From Thiohalospira sp046546335 (GTDB lineage: Bacteria; Pseudomonadota; Gammaproteobacteria; Thiohalospirales; Thiohalospiraceae): 13,926 bases of DNA. Below are positions 7,550-13,826 of the stretch, piece after piece. Each line of letters begins with the position of its first letter. Position 1 is the first letter of the stretch. The position numbers and the translations under genes were made by a program. A model generated the notes under the pieces. The model was not told where the DNA came from. It made no database searches and saw only the letters and a program-made list of their open reading frames with translations. Location of the stretch: the NCBI RefSeq assembly GCF_046546335.1, contig NZ_JBKGYA010000038.1; one strand, 5' to 3'.

Positions 7550-9693
7550 CAGAACTCCGCCCGCAGCCCCGCGTAGAACACCCGGCCGCGCAACGGGGCG
7601 TAGATGTGGGCGACGTCGAAGGCGGCCTCCTCGCCGCTGCCGGCCTCGCCCTCGTAGAAGAGCGGCGTCTCCTCGTCCCCGGCCTGGGTGTAGTCCAGGA
7701 GGTTGTTCACCCCGGCGTAGAGGGAGAGGGTGTCATCCAGGGCGTGGTCCAGCCGCAGGTCGATGGTGTACCAGGCGGGGGCGTCGGTCTCCTTGGGGTC
7801 CCGGAGCTCACCCTCGTCCACCTCGCCGTCCTCGTCGTCGTCGTCCCAGCGGTTGTAGCGGTCGCCGTAGCCGTAGTCGGTGAGGTCGCGGCTGCCCACC
7901 GCGTTCACGGTGCTGTTGAAGGACCAGGGGCCGCCCTCCCAGGCGGCCTCCAGCCGCAGGCGATCCTCCACGGGGGCGACGGCGAAGGTCTCCTTGTAGT
8001 CGTCGCCGTAGGCGAACCGGGCGAGGCCGGCATCCACCCGCCAGCCGGCGCCCAGCTGAGCGCCGGCGGCGAGATCGATGGTGGATACGCGAGCGGTATC
8101 GTCGGAGTTGACCAGGGTGGGGCGGCCACTGCCCACCGGGTCCTGGATGTAGGCGAGATCCTCCACCTCGGTGTGCGCCAGGGAGAGGGTGGCGGCCCGG
8201 CGCTCGTCGCGATAGCTCAGGGCGTAGCTGGCCGAGCGCGAGGTCTCCACCTCGTCGATGGCGATGTCGAAGCCCTCATCCAGGATCCCGTGCTCGGACT
8301 CGTAGAAGGTCAGCGGCGCCCGGTAGCCGCGGCCGGCGCTGAGGCGGGAGGTCCAGTGGTCGGAGTGGCGCCAGCGGACGTGGGCGCGGGGGGCGAAGAG
8401 GTCGGTGTCGATCTCGTCGCCCTGCTCGGTCTTCTCGGTCCAGTCGGTGCGGATCCGGTCCAGCCGGGCGGCGAGCTTCACCTCCAGCTCGGCGGTGGGG
8501 GTCCAGATGTCCTGGAGGTAGACCCCGGTGTCGCGGTGGTCGAAGGCGTCGCCCTCGATGCCGTTGCGCTCCATGAAGCCGGACTCCGACTCCATCTCCT
8601 CCCGGGTGTGGTCGAGGCCGACGGTGACGAAGTGCGCCAGGCCGAGGGCGCGCTCCCAGCGCAGGTCGGCGAAGCGGGTGGTGTCGTCGTTGGCGTAGTC
8701 GAAGCCCTCGTAGTAGGAGTCCTGCTCGTGGTCCACCTGGCTGGCGGTGGCGATGAGCCGGCCGCTGCCGTTCAGGTCGTGGTCCCAGCGCAGGGTGTAC
8801 TCGTCGCGCTCGGTGTCGATGGCCTCCAGGGTCTCCCAGGGCTGGCCGGTCCACTCCCGGCGGACGTCGCCGCCGGCGAAGTAGTCGGCGCTGTTGTCGG
8901 AGCTCCCGTCGGCCTCGGTGCGCATGGCGCTCATCTCCGAGATCCCGGTGGGCCCGCCCAGGGTGGTGGAGCGGAAGCCGGCCACCCGCAGCTCCACGGT
9001 GTCGTTGCCGATGTCCCGGGACAGGTGTGTGGTGAGCGAGCGGGTGTCCCGCGCGGGATTCTCGGCGACGCCGTTGTCGTCGGCGTCGAAGCGGTCCTGC
9101 TGGTCGAACTGGCCGGCGATGGTCGCCCGGGTGGCCCCGTCGTCGGCCACCGCGGTGCCCTCGATGGCGCTCTTGCGGTAGCCGTGTTCGCCGCCGGAGA
9201 GGTCCACGCGGACGCCGTCGCGCTCGGCGCGCCGGGTGACGACGTTGAGGGTCCCTCCGATGGCCTCCGGGGCGATGAGGGAGGCGCCGGCGCCCCGGGC
9301 GACCTCCACCCGCTCGATGCCGGCGGCGGTGACTGCATCCATGCCGTAGTAGCTGGAGACCACCGAGTGCATGGGGACGCCGTCCACGGTGATGGTGGTG
9401 TGCTCGCCCTTGAGGCCGTTGAGCATGACGCGCTTGATGGCGCACATGGAGCACTCGTTGTTCACGTCCACACCCGGCTCGTCGTCCACGGCGTCGGCCA
9501 GGGTGCCGGCCTGCTTGCGGCGTAGCCGCTCGGCGGTGATGACCTCGGTCTGCTGGATGGTGGCCGCCTGCTCGCCGGCGCGCCGGTCCTCGTCCCCGGC
9601 GCCGTCGACCTGGACGGTGTCCAGGGAGTCGGCGGCAGCCACGGGGCTCAGGGCGAGGGTGGCGAGGGCGGGGAGGAGGGCCTTCCGGGGCAT
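7549..9693 (-). CDS. TonB-dependent receptor with plug CxxC motif, cobalamin-riboswitch controlled
   Basis: The product has 714 residues. A signal peptide ends near Ala20-Ala21, and a TonB-box-like DTVQV segment lies near 25-29. The plug spans about 45-165, with NGLKGEHTTITVDGVPMHS and ERVEVARGAGASLIAPEAIG. A barrel follows, ending FYAGLRAEF with terminal Phe. Cys81 and Cys84 (ECSMCAIKR) are the only cysteines in the protein. Residues 618-629 (DDDEDGEVDEGE) fit the EF-hand calcium-loop pattern DxDxDGxxDxxE and lie between two late barrel strands, probably facing outside. The ATG at 9693 has AAGGAA seven bases upstream and begins a normal signal peptide. It should import a substrate needed when B12 is low: a corrinoid, or possibly cobalt. 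It is clearly different from the BtuB-like receptor at 10810-12909, so the two are not simple duplicates. Confidence 0.92.
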   Translation of the reverse strand: MPRKALLPALATLALSPVAAADSLDTVQVDGAGDEDRRAGEQAATIQQTEVITAERLRRKQAGTLADAVDDEPGVDVNNECSMCAIKRVMLNGLKGEHTTITVDGVPMHSVVSSYYGMDAVTAAGIERVEVARGAGASLIAPEAIGGTLNVVTRRAERDGVRVDLSGGEHGYRKSAIEGTAVADDGATRATIAGQFDQQDRFDADDNGVAENPARDTRSLTTHLSRDIGNDTVELRVAGFRSTTLGGPTGISEMSAMRTEADGSSDNSADYFAGGDVRREWTGQPWETLEAIDTERDEYTLRWDHDLNGSGRLIATASQVDHEQDSYYEGFDYANDDTTRFADLRWERALGLAHFVTVGLDHTREEMESESGFMERNGIEGDAFDHRDTGVYLQDIWTPTAELEVKLAARLDRIRTDWTEKTEQGDEIDTDLFAPRAHVRWRHSDHWTSRLSAGRGYRAPLTFYESEHGILDEGFDIAIDEVETSRSASYALSYRDERRAATLSLAHTEVEDLAYIQDPVGSGRPTLVNSDDTARVSTIDLAAGAQLGAGWRVDAGLARFAYGDDYKETFAVAPVEDRLRLEAAWEGGPWSFNSTVNAVGSRDLTDYGYGDRYNRWDDDDEDGEVDEGELRDPKETDAPAWYTIDLRLDHALDDTLSLYAGVNNLLDYTQAGDEETPLFYEGEAGSGEEAAFDVAHIYAPLRGRVFYAGLRAEF

Positions 9694-9978
9694 GCTGGTT
9701 CCTTTTTCAATCGGGTTTGGTGTGATTCGCATTCCGTTTTCATTCCGTTGCCGGGAGGCGCACGGGGATCCGTTCCGGGACCGTTGCGAGTCGGGGGCGG
9801 AGGGGGAAACGGCCGCAGGGGCCTGCGAACGGAGTTCTGGGGCCGGTGTGGCCCCGGGTCTCTCGCGGGTCATGATCGCTCCCCGGCGCGCCGCCCGCGC
9901 GCCTCGTTCAGGTCGAGTGGGCGCGGGGTGGCGACGGCGCGGGGCCGCCGGGTGGCCGCACCCCGCGGCACCAGCGTC
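9694..9978 (-). other. Leader between riboswitch and receptor gene, no gene seen
   Basis: These 285 bases separate the cobalamin riboswitch from the receptor ATG. The receptor frame stays open through the region, but it encodes an Arg/Pro/Ala-rich string unlike protein and overlaps the riboswitch, so it is not coding. Two compact hairpins are visible (9839-9855, GGGGCC/GGCCCC, and 9814-9827, CGCAGG/CCTGCG). Neither is followed by a T-run, so attenuation by intrinsic termination is not obvious. A nine-base direct repeat CATTCCGTT occurs at 9730-9738 and 9741-9749. Rho-dependent termination or control of ribosome access are possible. Confidence 0.5.
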
Positions 9979-10189
9979 TCTCCAGGCCGGTCTCCGGACT
10001 CGCGGATGGGGGTGCGGGACCCCGGGCGGAACGCCTTCCCGCGACAGCCGCTGGGACACGGCCTGCCGCAGTGGTCTTTAGGTTCCGCCCCTCCGCCTAC
10101 CGTTGCGGGGGCAGTGCCGGACTTGCACCCGGGGGTGCGCACCGGCTTCCCGATTCTCCCCGGGGGATGGACCCCGGGGCACCTGAAGA
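9979..10189 (-). promoter_or_regulatory. Cobalamin riboswitch controlling the receptor-thioredoxin-bluB operon
   Basis: Read on the minus strand, the conserved elements appear in order. They are an AGGTGCC start near 10184, GAATCGGGAAGCCGGTGC, GGTGCAAGTCCGGCACTGCC, CCCGCAACGGTAGG, the core GACCACTGC, GGGAAGGCG, and a B12 box AGTCCGGAGACCGGCC at 10000-9985. The closing P1 stem is visible: TCTTCAGG (10189-10182) pairs with CCTGGAGA (9986-9979) with one G-U pair. This RNA binds adenosyl- or methylcobalamin and normally shuts off expression. The expression platform downstream was not resolved. Confidence 0.96.
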
Positions 10190-10196
10190 GCCGAAA

Positions 10197-10225
10197 AAGC
10201 TACGCAATCGGCCCCGCGAGGTCAA
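10197..10225 (-). promoter_or_regulatory. Possible promoter for the minus-strand riboswitch operon
   Basis: On the minus strand TTGACC (10225-10220) is a good -35 box. Seventeen bases later TAGCTT (10202-10197) is a weak -10. Transcription would start at about 10190, right at the 5' end of the riboswitch stem, which supports the call. The -35 box includes the TGA stop of the cobM 3' fragment; the intact cobM copy has CTGAAC there. Confidence 0.45.
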
Positions 10226-10301
10226 GGCCCGCCGGTGCGCCCGCGGAAGCGGCGGACGTGCTCCGGGTCGTAGAGGGCGGAGTCGCGGAAGTCCCCGGGG
10301 G
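10222..10301 (-). pseudogene. cobM: Duplicated 3' end of cobM (fragment)
   Basis: On the minus strand this encodes PGDFRDSALYDPEHVRRFRG followed by RTGGP and stop, exactly the last 25 residues of the intact CobM at 13059-13826. The DNA matches at 79 of 80 positions, and the one difference is a silent CCC to CCT change in the last codon. Upstream of it (10302-10325) only patchy, frameshifted similarity remains, and the rest of cobM is missing. There is no start codon or ribosome-binding site, so it should not be expressed. It is best read as a scar of a rearrangement that placed the BtuB-like module between two copies of the cobM end. Confidence 0.9.
10226..10301. repeat. 76-bp exact direct repeat, left copy
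   Basis: All 76 bases are identical to 13063-13138 and in the same orientation, 2837 bases away. Identity breaks on the left at one base before the stop codon and ends on the right with a 2-base insertion followed by CAGGGCCGG in both copies. Together the copies bracket the promoter, riboswitch and BtuB-like gene. Confidence 0.97.
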
Positions 10302-10373
10302 AGTCAGGGCCGGCCCGCCAGGTCCGGCCGCTTCGTGTACCGCGAGGGGCAGGGATGGCCATTCCTGCGGCCG

Positions 10374-10403
10374 TTGAGAGGTACGGGAATATCAGGATAT
10401 TCT
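10374..10403 (+). promoter_or_regulatory. Probable promoter of the btuB-like gene
   Basis: TTGAGA (10374-10379) matches the -35 consensus at four positions. TATTCT (10398-10403) is an acceptable -10 box at 18-base spacing. The predicted start near 10410 coincides with the beginning of the riboswitch at 10414. The -10 box overlaps a perfect inverted repeat. Confidence 0.5.
10387..10402. promoter_or_regulatory. Perfect 16-bp inverted repeat in the btuB promoter, candidate operator
   Basis: GAATATC (10387-10393) and GATATTC (10396-10402) are perfect inverted copies separated by AG. The site lies between the -35 and -10 boxes and overlaps the latter. It is AT-rich in a GC-rich region. The position suits a dimeric repressor acting before the riboswitch; no cognate regulator is visible in the window. 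Confidence 0.45.
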
Positions 10404-10413
10404 AATAGGCTAA

Positions 10414-10655
10414 TTGTTGAGGGTGCGCCCCCTGGCGGTCCGGTCATGGACGGCCAGTGGGGTACTCGGGAAGACCGGTTCAGCCGCCCTGGCGCGGTGA
10501 ATCCGGCGCTGCCCCCGCAACGGTAGGTGGGTCGAGGCAGACCTTGATAGGCCACTGCGAAGGATGTGTCCGCGCCGGGCACGCTTCGCGGGAAGGCGGT
10601 CTGCCCGGACAGGTTTCCTCCATCCCCCACGAGCCCGGAGACCGGCCCTTGGCAA
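10414..10655 (+). promoter_or_regulatory. Cobalamin riboswitch controlling the BtuB-like receptor
   Basis: The conserved elements appear in order. They are GAGGGTGCGCC (10419-10429), GGGAAGACCGGT, GGTGAATCCGGCGCTGCC, CCCGCAACGGTAGG (about 10513-10526), the core GATAGGCCACTGCG, GGGAAGGCG, and a B12 box AGCCCGGAGACCGGCC (10632-10647). The closing P1 stem TTGTTGAGGG (10414-10423) pairs with CCCTTGGCAA (10646-10655) with three G-U pairs. It should repress the receptor when cobalamin is abundant. It diverges from the other riboswitch, and their 5' ends are about 225 bases apart. Confidence 0.97.
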
Positions 10656-10687
10656 TGTCCGAGCATCGCGGGGCGCGGTGGCCGGTG

Positions 10688-10806
10688 ATCTCCTCCGACC
10701 TGCCTGGTGCAGTTCCTCGCCCGGGCTAGCTCCGGCTCGATCTCCAGCGATTCCAGCCCCCGCGGTCCACCCAGAGCAGATGCGCACGGGCGGTGCGCAG
10801 GAGATT
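10688..10806 (+). promoter_or_regulatory. Likely expression platform: anti-Shine-Dalgarno elements and hairpin before btuB
   Basis: ATCTCCT (10688-10694) is fully complementary to AGGAGAT (10799-10805), which contains the ribosome-binding site of the receptor gene. A second complement, ATCTCC, lies at 10740-10745. A perfect hairpin TGCGCAC/GTGCGCA (10781-10787 with 10793-10799) ends on the first base of that site. Alternative pairings here could hide or expose the site depending on cobalamin binding upstream, the usual mode in Gram-negative cobalamin riboswitches. This is inferred from complementarity only. Confidence 0.45.
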
Positions 10807-10809
10807 CCG

Positions 10810-12909
10810 ATGCCTAGAAGACCTTTCCCTCCGCAGAGCCTCCTTTCGCTTGCATGCAGTGTTGCCGGACTTCTCTGGCTACCTTCGTCCCCGGCCGCTG
10901 AACCTGCCGAGTCAGAGACGGCGCTTTCCGGCGTCACGGTCACCGCGGCCACGCGGACTCGGGAGCCCGCCGAGGAGGTCACCGCCACCGTGGAGGTCCT
11001 CACCGGCGAGGAGATGCGGCAGAACGGGGCCACCATGCTGGACGAGGCGCTGCGGGCTCAATCCAGTATCTACATGGGGCCCGATGGCAATGCCTTCTCC
11101 ATTCGGGGCGGCAGCAAGCAGGACATGATCTACCTCCTGGATGGCCGGCGGCTCCGGGGTAATTCGGGCCGCAGTTTCGAACTCAATCGCATCCCGGTGA
11201 GCTATGTCGAACGAGTCGAGATCGTGAAGGGGCCCGGCAGCGTGGTCTATGGCTCCGATGCCGTGGCCGGGGTCATCAACGTCATCACCCGCCGGCCGGG
11301 GGAGGGACTGGAGGCCAGCCTGGAGGCCCACGGGGCCCGACCCACCAGTGCCGATGGCGGCGACCGTAACAACGGCGCCCTCTTCGTCGGCGGCGGCTCT
11401 CGGGATACCCGTTTCCGTCTCATGGCGGATGTCATGGAGCGGGAAGCCTATTCCGAGAAGGCCGTGGCGGAGGTGGAACCCGAGGAGGAAACCACCGAAC
11501 TGCCAGAGAGTTACCGCTTTGACGAGGACCTGCGGGAAGAGGCGGATGTCTCGAACCTCCGCGGCAGTCTCAGCCACTGGGTCAACGATGACGTCCGGTT
11601 GGCACTGGATGCGGGGCTGACGGAGGAAGGGCGGGACTGGCGTTCGGTGCACGCCAGGCCGCCGGTGGAAACCGGCTATACCGACGACGGCGGCGAGCCT
11701 GTCCGTGCCAGCCAGATCCCCGATCTGCAGGAGGAGGACGTAACCCGCCGCGATCTTGCCGCCACGGCGGAGTGGCTGGCCACGGACACGCTGGATCTGC
11801 GCTATCGCCTGTACCAGAGCCGCTACCATCTCGAGCGCGCCCGGACCTTTCTCGACCCCGAGGCCTTCGGCTTTTCGTCCCGGGCAGCGAGTGATTTCGG
11901 GGCGCGAGAGGTGGCCATCACCGACCGGGTCAATGACCTCCACGCCACCTGGGAGCCGAGCCCGGGACATACCCTGCTAAGCGGCCTGGAGCACAACCGG
12001 CAGTCCTACCGCGACCATCTGCTCGCCGGGGAGCCGAAGGACAGTCAGTGGGTGGCCGGGGCCTACGCCCAGCATCAGTGGCAGACTACGGAGCGGCTGA
12101 AGGTCGTCTATGGCGCTCGCTACGATGATTCCTCCGGCGATGTCGACAATACCTCGCTGCAGGGCGGGGCGGTCTATCGCCTGAACGGAGGTGTACGCCT
12201 GCGAGCCCGTTACGCGGAGGGCTTCAAGGTGCCGGAGCTGCGCTCCTACTACGTACGGGCCCGGAATCCCCGGGGAGACCGGGTCCTCGGGGCCTACGTG
12301 GAGGATGAGGCGCTGGGCAAGGGCCGGCACCAGCTGGATCCCCAGCGTAGCCGCAACTATGAGCTGGGCGTGGAGGGAAGGCTGCCGTTCGGGGCCACCA
12401 CCTTCCATTACGACCTGGGACTCTTCTACACCGAGTTCAACGATCGGATCACCAGGACCCGGGCGCCGGGCAGGCAGTACCTCACCTTCCGCAACGTGAA
12501 TGATGCGCGCACCCAGGGTGCGGAGACCGCCCTCGGGCTCCGGTTCCCCGCGTTCGAATGGAAGGTGGCGGCCACCTGGCTCGATGCCATCGACCGCGAC
12601 ACGCGCAACCGCCTCCCCGATGCACCGCCCCTGACGGCGATGGTGAGTGCCGCATGGATGCCGGTGGATCCCCTGCGACTGCAGGCCCGGGTGCGCCATG
12701 TGGGGGAGCGCTATCAGGACAGCGCCAATACCATGAAGGACGACGCCTACACGCTGACCAGCCTGGATGCCGGTTATGAGCCGGTCCGGTGGCCGGGGCT
12801 TACCCTGCGGGCTGGTGTGGAAAACCTGTTCGACGCCGATAACGACAATGCCCTGGAGCCGGATGCGGGTCGTCGGCTGGAAGTGGGGTTCCGGTACGAA
12901 TTCCAGTAG
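10810..12909 (+). CDS. btuB: BtuB-like TonB-dependent vitamin B12 (corrinoid) receptor
   Basis: The product has 699 residues. A signal peptide ends near Ala29-Ala30 (SSPAA). A TonB-box-like ALSGVTVTA lies at 38-46. The plug spans about 50-165, with NAFSIRGGSKQDMIYLLDGR and YVERVEIVKGPGSVVYGSDAVAGVINVITRRP. The barrel continues to GRRLEVGFRYEFQ; the terminal residue is Gln, with the usual Phe next to last. The ATG at 10810 has AGGAG at 10799-10803. The frame is open upstream to 10564, but that part is the riboswitch. It should carry cobalamin across the outer membrane, as its riboswitch suggests. No BtuF or BtuCD genes are in the window. The gene is bracketed by copies of the cobM 3' end and looks slightly less GC-rich than its neighbours, hinting at later arrival. 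Corrinoid specificity rests mainly on the riboswitch. Confidence 0.93.
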   Translation: MPRRPFPPQSLLSLACSVAGLLWLPSSPAAEPAESETALSGVTVTAATRTREPAEEVTATVEVLTGEEMRQNGATMLDEALRAQSSIYMGPDGNAFSIRGGSKQDMIYLLDGRRLRGNSGRSFELNRIPVSYVERVEIVKGPGSVVYGSDAVAGVINVITRRPGEGLEASLEAHGARPTSADGGDRNNGALFVGGGSRDTRFRLMADVMEREAYSEKAVAEVEPEEETTELPESYRFDEDLREEADVSNLRGSLSHWVNDDVRLALDAGLTEEGRDWRSVHARPPVETGYTDDGGEPVRASQIPDLQEEDVTRRDLAATAEWLATDTLDLRYRLYQSRYHLERARTFLDPEAFGFSSRAASDFGAREVAITDRVNDLHATWEPSPGHTLLSGLEHNRQSYRDHLLAGEPKDSQWVAGAYAQHQWQTTERLKVVYGARYDDSSGDVDNTSLQGGAVYRLNGGVRLRARYAEGFKVPELRSYYVRARNPRGDRVLGAYVEDEALGKGRHQLDPQRSRNYELGVEGRLPFGATTFHYDLGLFYTEFNDRITRTRAPGRQYLTFRNVNDARTQGAETALGLRFPAFEWKVAATWLDAIDRDTRNRLPDAPPLTAMVSAAWMPVDPLRLQARVRHVGERYQDSANTMKDDAYTLTSLDAGYEPVRWPGLTLRAGVENLFDADNDNALEPDAGRRLEVGFRYEFQ

Positions 12910-12932
12910 CCGGGCGGCCCGGACTTTGAAGG

Positions 12933-12953
12933 GGGCAGCCGGGCCCGCTGCCC
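12933..12953. terminator. Hairpin between convergent btuB and cobM, possible terminator
   Basis: GGGCAGC (12933-12939) and GCTGCCC (12947-12953) form a perfect seven-pair stem with a CGGGCCC loop, 23 bases after the receptor stop. No T-run follows on either strand, so intrinsic termination is uncertain. The rest of 12954-13046 holds no recognisable gene. Confidence 0.35.
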
Positions 12954-13046
12954 GGTTGGGCCGGCCCATGAGGTCCTGCTGCCAGGGCGGGCAGGCAGCG
13001 CGCCCGCGCTGTCTCCTGGATTCCAGGCGGTGCCGCCAGACCTTCG

Positions 13047-13061
13047 TGAACGGCCCGTTCA
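13047..13061. repeat. 15-bp perfect palindrome at the cobM stop codon
   Basis: TGAACGG (13047-13053) and CCGTTCA (13055-13061) are perfect inverted copies around a single C. The right end is the cobM stop codon, so the palindrome abuts the right copy of the 76-bp direct repeat (13063-13138). The left copy at 10222-10301 lacks it. It could be a weak terminator or a junction relic. Confidence 0.5.
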
Positions 13062-13826
13062 GGGCCCGCCGGTGCGCCCGCGGAAGCGGCGGACGTGCTC
13101 CGGGTCGTAGAGGGCGGAGTCGCGGAAGTCCCCGGGGGCCAGGGCCGGACCCACCAGGATCAGGGCGCTGCGGCGGTCCTCGATGGCGGTGGCGCGCTCG
13201 GGGAGGGTCGCCAGGCAGCCGGTGACGACGACCTCGTCGGGCCAGCTGGCGCGCTGGACCACCGCCGCCGGGCACTCCTCGCCGTAGTGGGGGAGGAGCT
13301 CCGCCACCACGGACTCCAGGCGGTGCAGGGAGAGGTGGATGGCGAGGGTCGAGCCGGTGGCGGCGAAGGCGGCCAGCTCCTCGCGCTCGGGCATGGCCGA
13401 GGCGCGGCCGGGGGTCCGGGTGAGGACCACAGACTGGCTCACCTCCGGTACGGTCAGCTCCCGCCCCAGGGTGGCGGCGGCGGCGGAGAAGGCGGGGACG
13501 CCGGGGGTGATGGTGTAGTCGATCCCCATCTCCTCCAGCCGGCGGACCTGTTCGCTCAGGGCGCTGTAGACCGAGAGGTCGCCGGAGTGGAGGCGGGCGA
13601 CATCCTCACCGGCGGCGTGGGCGCGCTGGATCTCGCCCATGATGGCGTCCAGGGTCAGCGGGGCGGTGTTGATGATCCGGGCATCCTCGGGGGCGTGGTC
13701 CAGCACCTCCTCCGGGACCAGGGAGCCGGCGTAGAGGCAGACCGGGCAGGCCGCGATGCGGTCCCGGCCGCGCAGGGTGAGGAGATCGGGGGCGCCGGGG
13801 CCGGCGCCGATGAAGTAGACGGTCAT
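13059..13826 (-). CDS. cobM: Precorrin-4 C(11)-methyltransferase CobM
   Basis: The product has 255 residues, the usual size. It uses S-adenosylmethionine to methylate C-11 of precorrin-4 (or cobalt-precorrin-4 for the anaerobic CbiF form) during corrin ring synthesis in the cytoplasm. Motifs are FIGAGPGAPDLLTLRG (5-20), CLYAGSLVPEEVL (30-42), RLHSGDLSVYSAL (78-90) and TPGVPAFSAAAATLGRELTVPE (from 107), all typical of CobM/CbiF. The ATG at 13826 has AGGAGA seven bases upstream and overlaps the preceding stop (ATGA), so it is an internal operon gene. Its last 25 codons are duplicated at 10222-10301. Whether the pathway is aerobic or anaerobic cannot be decided here. It converges on the BtuB-like gene. 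Confidence 0.96.
   Translation of the reverse strand: MTVYFIGAGPGAPDLLTLRGRDRIAACPVCLYAGSLVPEEVLDHAPEDARIINTAPLTLDAIMGEIQRAHAAGEDVARLHSGDLSVYSALSEQVRRLEEMGIDYTITPGVPAFSAAAATLGRELTVPEVSQSVVLTRTPGRASAMPEREELAAFAATGSTLAIHLSLHRLESVVAELLPHYGEECPAAVVQRASWPDEVVVTGCLATLPERATAIEDRRSALILVGPALAPGDFRDSALYDPEHVRRFRGRTGGP
13063..13138. repeat. 76-bp exact direct repeat, right copy (inside cobM)
   Basis: This copy lies in the intact cobM 3' end and is identical to 10226-10301 in the same orientation. Because it is part of a functional gene it is presumably the original. Confidence 0.97.

Noticed and set aside
9839..9855. GGGGCC/GGCCCC hairpin as an attenuator of the receptor operon
   Set aside because: No T-run follows on the minus strand, so intrinsic termination is not supported.
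9694..10059. N-terminal extension of the minus-strand receptor by 122 codons
   Set aside because: The extension runs through the cobalamin riboswitch and encodes an Arg/Pro-rich string. The ATG at 9693 has a ribosome-binding site and a signal peptide.
10564..10809. Upstream start for the BtuB-like receptor at 10564
   Set aside because: This stretch is the riboswitch and its platform. The ATG at 10810 has a clear ribosome-binding site and signal peptide.
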